In this document: positions 57,780 through 64,000 of the stretch, piece by piece | Layout: each line of letters begins with the position of its first letter | Position numbering within the stretch: the first letter of the stretch is position 1 | Assembly: GCF_001456025.1 (NCBI RefSeq) | Contig: NZ_LMTZ01000084.1 | Coordinates: 1 to 64,000 of the forward strand | Length of the DNA: 64,000 nt | Direction of reading: 5' to 3' | Source: Mastigocoleus testarum BC008 | GTDB lineage: Bacteria; Cyanobacteriota; Cyanobacteriia; Cyanobacteriales; Nostocaceae | Made by a program: the position numbers and the translations under genes | The notes under the pieces: model-generated | What the model was told of the DNA's origin: nothing | Databases searched by the model: none | What the model saw: the letters and a program-made list of their open reading frames with translations, nothing else

Positions 57780-58156
57780 TTTTTCCTCAATGATTTATTA
57801 AATCTACATTTTTAAAAGTGAGTTTTCTTATCACAATGATTACTGAAACTCACTGCTATAGCTTCATCTCTCAAAAGCAATCTACACCTCAGCAAAAGCT
57901 ACTAATTTATATTTTTTATCTGTAAAGATACCTGTAATATATTTAGTTTATTAGCTTGGATTTCACTTCCATTCAACCTAAAATAGTGATAGCTTTCGTT
58001 TATTTGTTTTACAAGATTTATACCCTTTTAATAAGGGAAGCTAATGAGAAATCGCTTAAGTAAGAATAAATCCACCCCATCTCAGACAGGGTGGATAAAA
58101 TCATTAGTAATATTTCAATACAGGCAGAGCAAATTCAAAATTGTATTGCCCAATGC
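57780..58156. other. spacer after the glucan lyase operon
   Basis: About 380 bp contains the terminator-like hairpin at 58070-58096 and probably the promoter of the secreted Tudor-like gene. No gene is seen. Confidence 0.6.
58070..58096 (-). terminator. terminator of the glucan lyase operon
   Basis: An 8-bp perfect stem (ATCCACCC with GGGTGGAT, 11-nt loop) lies 60 bp beyond the lyase stop. On the minus strand it is followed by TTATTCTTACTT, a weak T-rich tract. Confidence 0.65.
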
Positions 58157-61100
58157 TTACCAATATTTTGCCGTTATAGCAATCGAAGGGCTGTTATCAA
58201 ATACCTTGATGAAACTGATGTTGATGCTCTCGTTGTAATACCATGCATTTTCAGCAGAATTACTGAGACGATTAGCCCGTTCTTCAGCTGTACCTCCCGT
58301 AATTATATCAAGCTTTTCTCCAGCAACATGAACGCTATACAAAGGACCTGAATTTCCTTTTTGCTCTGTGGGATCGTGTAATATTGCCACGAAGAAATAT
58401 TTCTCGTACTCGGGTGTATATTTGTCGTGGACGCGCTCTACTTTAATCTCCCGCGTCTTTTCACCGGTCTTGTTGTGGGTAATTTTGACTTCGCGATATT
58501 GACCTCTTGCTTCAGAATCACCACCTTCTTCGAGAGCAATGCTCGGTGCAGAAGAACGACTTACACCATCATCTAAGTACATGGTGTACTCCCCTTGCGA
58601 TCCTGGGTAGATGTTTAGGGTAATGGGATTGGGCTTACCTTCTGCATTCAATTGTCCCACATATTGTTCCAGTTCAATGGTGGGGATAATTGCACCCTCC
58701 CGCACATACATGGGAACGATAAAGTTAATGTGATTATCATGGGTATTCAGATTAGCATCAAAATCCCGAATGGTTGTACCACCTTCTACTGCTGAAGCTA
58801 AGGGCATGGTATTGTTCATGAAACCATACCAGTTACTATCTTGAGGTAGATAGACATCCCGCTTACCATTGTTATTATTTTCTGTCTGGGGTCGCAGAAC
58901 CGGAGCAATTAGCAGATCTTTACGGATAAAGAACTCGTTGTTTAGAAATGCTTCTTTATCGTTGTAGAGGGATTTATCGTTAGGAGCATTCAAAAACAGG
59001 GGTCGGCAAATAGGGAGTCCATTAACAGTGTTTTCAAACAGGCTATCGTAGAATAACTGCATTAGCCGATAGCGCAATTGAATGTAATGCTTACAAATCG
59101 GCAGAACCATGCGGTATAAGTCTTGAGGCTCTGGTATATTACCACCCTTATATTGCTCAAACCATTCTACATATTGGAATGGTTCTTGGAACTCTTTGCG
59201 CCCTTTACGAACGTAATGGTTTCGGAACCAAGGTAAAAATGCACCAACAGCAGTCCAGCGAATCATTAGTTCTGGACTAGCCCATTTACCTTCATCAACT
59301 GCTGAGGCTTCAAAACCACCAATATCTTGCCCTGATACAGCCAAAGCATTCATCCCCAAGGATAACACTTGAGATACGTTCATCTGGAGGAAATCCCAGT
59401 CGGAAGAGTTATCCCCTGTCCACAAGCCAGCAAATTTGTGAGAACCGGTAAAACTTCCTCGCCCAATAATAAAGTTGCGTTTATTTTCTCGTCCTGGAAG
59501 TTTATTCAATCCTTCATAAGTAGCTTTGTGGAGATTATAGGAATAAAGATTCCATACCTTGATTGCTGCTGTCTTTTTGGGCTCAATTCCCGGTTGGAAA
59601 TCATCTGTTATTAGTAAACGGAAGGGAAAGCCCTTCATGTCTCCACGGAAATCACGAATTGCAGGTGTGGTCATATCTTGCCAAACAAATTCTAAACCTG
59701 TGTTAAACAGATATTGATATTGCTTACCCCACCATTCACGGACTTCTGGTCGATTTAGATCAGCATAATGACCTGTAGTTCCTAGTTGATTCCCATAAGC
59801 ATCATTTCCGTAGTAGACTTCGCCAATGTAAGGTTGACCACTGTTGAAACCTTCTACATAACCATTGTTAGGACAGTATTCATTCCCACCACCATAAAGT
59901 TGGTAGTATTTGCTTTGAGGATTGTCAGGCTGGTAACGCTTATCTAATACGAAATAGTTTTTATCCCGTCCCTCAGTGTATGTGGTATAGTTTTCATCTT
60001 TATTACTAATCACTGGGGTAATGTTCGTACAACACTTAACACCCTGATTCCTTAAATTACCAAACATTTCCTCTGGATTGGGGAATTTAGTGGTATCTAT
60101 GGTGAAAGTCTGGTAGTTATGTTGAACATCAACGTCTACTGCAAGCCCATCAAGGGGAATTCCATAATCACGGTACTTATTAACAGCCCATTCGAGATCG
60201 CTTCGGTGTTCATAACCATAACAACCTTGATGATATCCCAAAGCATAACGTGGTTTCAATGCTGGGTGACCTACAATTTCGGTAAAACTATCCAAAATTT
60301 CAGTTGGACTCTCTCCAAGGAAGAAATAATAGTCAAGGTCACCAAAACGGGTGCCGAACATATAGCGACTGGAGTTGCTATATCCCACATCGACAAACAG
60401 TTGACTGGGGTTATCAATCAGAATCGCATTAACGCTATTTTTATCCGGAACGCCATTAAATTCATAAAAGAAAGGATCTGAGTGGTAGAGGGGTTCGCGA
60501 TTATCTAAAGGTCCAATGTTATAGACCTGTCGATACCGCATATTATCGAAATTGAAATAATTCAATTGTTCGGTATTTTTGCTGAGTGATTGACCCCCTT
60601 GTTCGCCAAATCCAATATATTTGGCAGTTGCTGGCTTATGAACTGCTTGAATTATGGCGTAATTATCTTTCTCTTGTGTTCCTTCTTTTCCTTCAGGGAC
60701 ACTGCCATTTCTCGTATAATAAATACCAGTTTCCGCTGTTTCCCAGACTTTATATTCTTCACCGTTGGAACTGTTGAATACTTTTATTGCAAATGGGTCT
60801 AGAGTGACAAACACCGTCATCTCAATCCCATTGGACTGTTGCTTTTCTTTTGTTTTTAACTTGATTTGACCGCTTTGTTGCGTGCAGTATACATCAAATT
60901 TCTCAAGTTCTGGTAATGCCCATCCTGTCTCTTCTCTCGCCCTTTTGTGGTCTTCGTCACAATCGAAGTGTTTTGCAACTACCAAGCGAGTATTACTTGA
61001 CTGATATTCAGCTTTTGTGGATTTTGCTGGGTTAAAACGCACTCTGAATGTATCGTGTTGAGAAAAGTGGAGTAGCATCAAGCACTTTCCACCCTCACTT

Positions 61101-61279
61101 TTATTAAACTCAAGACTCAAAGTTTTTGTCTTTTCATCAAAGGAATGAGAAACAACTTTCTCTAACTTTTCCCATTCTTGGTATCTGCCAAAATATTCTT
61201 CTACTTTGAGAAATTTATAGACGCGATCGCTTGGAAAAATTTCGTTGGACATAACTTGATTATCAGAATTCAACAACAT
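58157..61279 (-). CDS. GH31 alpha-1,4-glucan lyase
   Basis: A 1,040-residue GH31 protein without a signal peptide, close to the size of algal and fungal glucan lyases. The nucleophile motif is FVWQDMTTPA with Asp535: Thr replaces the Asn-Glu of the WxDMNE seen in alpha-glucosidases, which is the lyase pattern. Other matching blocks are LDGLAVDVDVQHN (377-388), IIGRGSFTG, FAGLWTGDNSSDWDFLQM with probable acid Asp623, and FLPWFRNHY (681-689). Lyases split alpha-1,4-glucans to 1,5-anhydro-D-fructose by elimination. ATG 61279 or 61252 could be the start. It is third in an operon, 65 bp after the cupin gene. An atypical alpha-glucosidase is the alternative. Confidence 0.88.
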   Translation of the reverse strand: MLLNSDNQVMSNEIFPSDRVYKFLKVEEYFGRYQEWEKLEKVVSHSFDEKTKTLSLEFNKSEGGKCLMLLHFSQHDTFRVRFNPAKSTKAEYQSSNTRLVVAKHFDCDEDHKRAREETGWALPELEKFDVYCTQQSGQIKLKTKEKQQSNGIEMTVFVTLDPFAIKVFNSSNGEEYKVWETAETGIYYTRNGSVPEGKEGTQEKDNYAIIQAVHKPATAKYIGFGEQGGQSLSKNTEQLNYFNFDNMRYRQVYNIGPLDNREPLYHSDPFFYEFNGVPDKNSVNAILIDNPSQLFVDVGYSNSSRYMFGTRFGDLDYYFFLGESPTEILDSFTEIVGHPALKPRYALGYHQGCYGYEHRSDLEWAVNKYRDYGIPLDGLAVDVDVQHNYQTFTIDTTKFPNPEEMFGNLRNQGVKCCTNITPVISNKDENYTTYTEGRDKNYFVLDKRYQPDNPQSKYYQLYGGGNEYCPNNGYVEGFNSGQPYIGEVYYGNDAYGNQLGTTGHYADLNRPEVREWWGKQYQYLFNTGLEFVWQDMTTPAIRDFRGDMKGFPFRLLITDDFQPGIEPKKTAAIKVWNLYSYNLHKATYEGLNKLPGRENKRNFIIGRGSFTGSHKFAGLWTGDNSSDWDFLQMNVSQVLSLGMNALAVSGQDIGGFEASAVDEGKWASPELMIRWTAVGAFLPWFRNHYVRKGRKEFQEPFQYVEWFEQYKGGNIPEPQDLYRMVLPICKHYIQLRYRLMQLFYDSLFENTVNGLPICRPLFLNAPNDKSLYNDKEAFLNNEFFIRKDLLIAPVLRPQTENNNNGKRDVYLPQDSNWYGFMNNTMPLASAVEGGTTIRDFDANLNTHDNHINFIVPMYVREGAIIPTIELEQYVGQLNAEGKPNPITLNIYPGSQGEYTMYLDDGVSRSSAPSIALEEGGDSEARGQYREVKITHNKTGEKTREIKVERVHDKYTPEYEKYFFVAILHDPTEQKGNSGPLYSVHVAGEKLDIITGGTAEERANRLSNSAENAWYYNESINISFIKVFDNSPSIAITAKYW

Positions 61280-61344
61280 TCAAAAAAAAACAACTAAAAC
61301 AAATAAAGTAAGACTAAGAATGAAAGATATAGATTTCTCAGCAC

Positions 61345-62061
61345 TTATTTAGAGGTTTTAATTGGGTGATACTCGATCGCCATCCAGATGCAATCTGTAT
61401 CTGCGTAATATTGATGCCACGGATAAGTATACTTTTGGTGTTTGTGAACTTGACAAAAAGGAAGAACGGTGGTGTATCCCTCACTCATGAACAGATCTTC
61501 ATAGAGAGTTCCAAAATCGTCTTCTTTAAACTTCTGCATTCTTCCCTTTCCAAATATTTGGGTGTGAATCTCAATGAAGTCATGTTGGTTGTGGATTGCA
61601 CAATCGCTAAGGGAAGGAGCATACCAGAGGTTAACTTTAAGAGAGAACTGTTCTTTCCAATCGGGCTTACTCGATTGTCTTGTCATGAAGTAAGGATCGA
61701 TTTCTATGATTCCTGCTTCATCTTGGGGAGACTTATACAAGGGTACATCTTTGGGAAAGCCAGGATCGAGATTACCTAATATATCCCACTGAGATTCAAA
61801 GATAATCTTGCCGATGTTTTTAGTCTCTACCACTTCCAGCAAAAGTAAAGATTTTGCTTCCTTAACTACTGTATCGTTGAGGATGGTAGATGAAAAAGCA
61901 GGAATTATGCTGATATTTGCTTCCTTTAAGTAAGCATCTGATTCTTGGGGATTTACGGCGATAGTACGGTTGTTGATGTAATAATTTTCTACATTTTCAA
62001 CGTACTTAGCTTCTATGTAAGCACCGGAAAAGTTAAGCTGTTTGACTTGGTTAGTTTTCAT
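61345..62061 (-). CDS. cupin protein, probable second half of a split aldos-2-ulose dehydratase
   Basis: A 238-residue soluble protein. The C-terminal half has cupin-like metal motifs: IHNQHDFIEIHTQIFGKGRM (about 156-175) and HKHQKYTYPWHQYYADTDCI (about 206-225), then WMAIEYHP. The N-terminal 130 residues are beta-rich. Fungal aldos-2-ulose dehydratase/isomerase has a propeller followed by two cupin domains in one chain; here the propeller gene lies 40 bp upstream and this gene would supply the cupin part. Together they would convert 1,5-anhydrofructose to ascopyrone- or microthecin-type products. The cupin fold is well supported. The enzyme identity is inferred from context. Confidence 0.75.
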   Translation of the reverse strand: MKTNQVKQLNFSGAYIEAKYVENVENYYINNRTIAVNPQESDAYLKEANISIIPAFSSTILNDTVVKEAKSLLLLEVVETKNIGKIIFESQWDILGNLDPGFPKDVPLYKSPQDEAGIIEIDPYFMTRQSSKPDWKEQFSLKVNLWYAPSLSDCAIHNQHDFIEIHTQIFGKGRMQKFKEDDFGTLYEDLFMSEGYTTVLPFCQVHKHQKYTYPWHQYYADTDCIWMAIEYHPIKTSK

Positions 62062-62101
62062 CAGTTTTTGAGTTTAAGGGTTTTTGAGCTTAAATAACTC
62101 A

Positions 62102-63451
62102 TTAACGGAACTGTAACTGAAGGGATTGTGTTTGACTAACTGAAATGTCCTTACGCGGAGCAAAGTCATTGTAATGAACGACGATAGATGGATTATCTGC
62201 AGTGTAATACCCATCTACAGAGTAACCGATAGTGGCAAAATCTAAACGCCCATCACCATTGAAATCAGCAACAGCTATACGAGCTGCTGAATCCTCAGAG
62301 ACCCGCCATTTTGCAAAGACGCCATTTTTAATATCTATAGCCTTGTAATAAAAGACTCCTTGCCAAGGCATCGGACCTCGTAAAGCAACGAGGAATTCAT
62401 CATCTCCATCGTTATCAAAATCTGCACAAATCACGAAATGTCCCGGTCCTTCTCCTATCGGATTGGGGTCTGCGTAGACATCGAGTACAACTCTTTCCCA
62501 CTGTGAACCGATGAGAGAATTTTTGCTCTCATTGTTATCTTCTGTTTTATAGTAAACAGCAACAGTATTGCCATGAAATGGCTCGACAGTAGGGATGTAA
62601 GCGAAAGCATCATCTCCTATTTTACCTGCGTCAACATTACCACTACCTTTATAACCCGTTCGATTTACTTGGGTTAGTTCCCCTATGCCGAGGGTCTTGC
62701 CATACCATACGCCATCTTCAGGACTGAAATAAACCCAAGTAATTCCTTCTTCAGAAGCAATTAGAGCAGAATCAAGATTGGAGCCAAATTTACTACCATA
62801 TTTCTTAATCGATACGCCATGAACAACGTGAAAACTAATTACACGAGCATCGTCATCATTTGGATCTGGCTTAGTTTGATGCTCGTCATAGTAACTCTTG
62901 TCATATATTTTAAGTCTTTCTTCCTTCCACTCTGTGGCTCCATACAAGTCATCTGGTTGAGTGAAAAGTAAAGTTGGTGTAATGGAGTGAACATTATTTG
63001 GTCTTCCCACAATTGGAAGTGCTAAAACTTGAAGTTTACTTTCCTGTGTAAAATGACCAACCTTCAAACGATGCATGGAGGTAGCTCTACCAATATAGTG
63101 GCGCTTCCAATAGGGCTCATCATTGCCTGGGTTTTCCAGCCAATCTATTTTGCCTCCATCGGGGTCACAGTTGACCATAGTTAAACCATATTGATAACAA
63201 ATGATCACATCATCTCGTCCATTACCGTTAACATCTGCATGATGCATCCCAACTGGACCAAGATACTTGGCAATTAGTGTCTTTTTCCAATCATTGTTTC
63301 GATACCAATTAACCTCACCTTGACCCATTCCATACCCAATGATGTCTGCTTTAGAACCACCATCAATATTGAGTGCTTCAATCCAGTAGCCGTCCAGGCG
63401 GCGATCTTCTACAAGCTGCCGTTTGAACTTAGGGATAAGAGGTTTGTACAT
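62102..63451 (-). CDS. FG-GAP/VCBS beta-propeller, probable first half of a split aldos-2-ulose dehydratase
   Basis: A 449-residue protein with repeated calcium-type FG-GAP motifs: HHADVNGNGRDDVI (70-83), CADFDNDGDDEFLVALRG (342-359) and VADFNGDGRLDFATIGY (394-410). Clustered histidines in GMHHAD, MHRLKVGHF and SFHVVHGVS (about 69-211), plus GPGHFV, suggest a metal site. There is no signal peptide. This plan and size match the N-terminal seven-bladed propeller of fungal aldos-2-ulose dehydratase, which binds catalytic zinc. It is first in the operon, before the cupin and glucan lyase genes. Secreted integrin-like FG-GAP proteins are a less likely alternative. Confidence 0.8.
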   Translation of the reverse strand: MYKPLIPKFKRQLVEDRRLDGYWIEALNIDGGSKADIIGYGMGQGEVNWYRNNDWKKTLIAKYLGPVGMHHADVNGNGRDDVIICYQYGLTMVNCDPDGGKIDWLENPGNDEPYWKRHYIGRATSMHRLKVGHFTQESKLQVLALPIVGRPNNVHSITPTLLFTQPDDLYGATEWKEERLKIYDKSYYDEHQTKPDPNDDDARVISFHVVHGVSIKKYGSKFGSNLDSALIASEEGITWVYFSPEDGVWYGKTLGIGELTQVNRTGYKGSGNVDAGKIGDDAFAYIPTVEPFHGNTVAVYYKTEDNNESKNSLIGSQWERVVLDVYADPNPIGEGPGHFVICADFDNDGDDEFLVALRGPMPWQGVFYYKAIDIKNGVFAKWRVSEDSAARIAVADFNGDGRLDFATIGYSVDGYYTADNPSIVVHYNDFAPRKDISVSQTQSLQLQFR

Positions 63452-64000
63452 AATCGTTTTACCGACTGACTAGTAAAATATCTTGCGTGTCAAGTTATAA
63501 TTTTCTGTGCAGATAAAATAGGATTGATTTTTACCTTTTATTTATCTACACTGTCAGAGAATTTCTATAGAGTAATCCCTGAGCTTCTAACTTGTTTGAA
63601 TTTACATATGCGACGTGTTCAGCATTCGCTGGTAAACTATTACACTTAAGTCATGAATGAGTAGTATTACTACAAAAGTGAAATAATATTTACCTATGAA
63701 ATACTTAGTAAATGTTTTTTAGCCTTTAAGAATCGTTCATTTGAGTCTTTGCAGATTAGTATCTGACGAAACATAGCTAGGTAATATCTTCACCGTGAAT
63801 AATTAGATAATACATCAGTGATTTCACGTAAGTGTAACTCTTGATCGAGTAAAACAAATATTTTTTTTAGATTTTGTTTTATTTTTATGAAAATTAGCAG
63901 GACTTAGATAAAAAATAAGCAGGAAAGAACCTCAAGATCATTGACAACAATGGATTAACTTCAAGCCCCTGTGTATCAGTGTGTTTATTCAGCAGCAGTA
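63452..64000. other. upstream region of the glucan lyase operon
   Basis: About 550 bp to the right edge contains no gene. The sequence is AT-rich. On the minus strand a TTGACA lies about 50 bp before the propeller start, but I see no well-spaced -10 element, so the promoter is not assigned. The next gene beyond 64000 is unknown. Confidence 0.5.

Noticed and set aside
58044..58351. Plus-strand frames opposite the end of the glucan lyase gene
   Set aside because: They are antisense to the GH31 C-terminus and the terminator, with no coding evidence.
58157..61279. Ordinary alpha-glucosidase annotation for the GH31 gene
   Set aside because: The nucleophile motif lacks the Asn-Glu of hydrolases, and the neighbouring genes match the anhydrofructose pathway; kept only as the alternative.

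Overview
The window looks like chromosomal DNA from a filamentous, probably heterocystous, cyanobacterium (Nostocales type). The reasons are: many HIP1 octamers (GCGATCGC); cyanobacterial marker genes (ferredoxin-thioredoxin reductase catalytic subunit, a CPP1-like J-domain protein, a C5-pathway hemL, DUF2811, coaR/coaT, Ser/Thr kinase-FGE fusions); many heptanucleotide short tandem repeats between genes; and long AT-rich spacers. I found no rRNA, tRNA, CRISPR array or intact transposase. Genus cannot be fixed from the sequence alone.

Layout. 1-6.4 kb: a probable two-gene conflict module on the minus strand, an LCAT-like alpha/beta hydrolase followed by a very large NACHT NTPase with a transglutaminase-like N-terminus and about 24 near-identical 105-bp HEAT-type repeats, running off the left edge. 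6.9-10.7 kb: smpB, a MEKHLA-domain protein, an SDR, a Uma2 nuclease-like protein, a WD40 gene remnant, DUF309 and ftrC. 11.8-17.4 kb: a type I secretion set (parvulin isomerase, cNMP-domain/degenerate-C39 ABC exporter, HlyD adaptor). 17.7-26 kb: pentapeptide protein, an unknown protein, an HPPD-like dioxygenase, HAD hydrolase, CPP1-like protein, OmpR-type regulator and DUF2811. 26-30.5 kb: MFS transporter, hisIE, chaB-like, hemL and a metallothionein. 30.6-34.5 kb: arsJ with its partner GAPDH (arsenate detoxification) divergent from a Pit phosphate transporter. 35-43.4 kb: coiled-coil/EamA fusion, two tandem Yfr2-type small RNAs, purH, an esterase, a DUF2555-like protein and coaBC. 43.6-48 kb: an FGE-family protein and the divergent coaR/coaT cobalt-efflux pair with a visible MerR-type operator. 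48.1-51.6 kb: ergothioneine genes egtD, egtB, egtC. 52-57.8 kb: kinase-FGE fusion, miaB, a beta-phosphoglucomutase-like HAD and a secreted protein with two Tudor-knot-like repeats.

58.1-63.5 kb holds what I consider the most remarkable system: three minus-strand genes encoding a seven-bladed-propeller-type FG-GAP protein, a cupin, and a GH31 enzyme carrying the alpha-1,4-glucan lyase signature (WQDMT in place of the WxDMNE of hydrolases). The propeller and cupin together resemble a split version of fungal aldos-2-ulose dehydratase. The set therefore predicts a complete 1,5-anhydrofructose pathway (glycogen or starch to 1,5-anhydro-D-fructose to microthecin or ascopyrone-type products) in a cyanobacterium.

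Mobile and repeat content is modest: a MITE-like dispersed element with AATTGGTAT termini (two copies), several heptamer tandem repeats (one related repeat sits in frame inside purH) and GC-rich palindromic patches.
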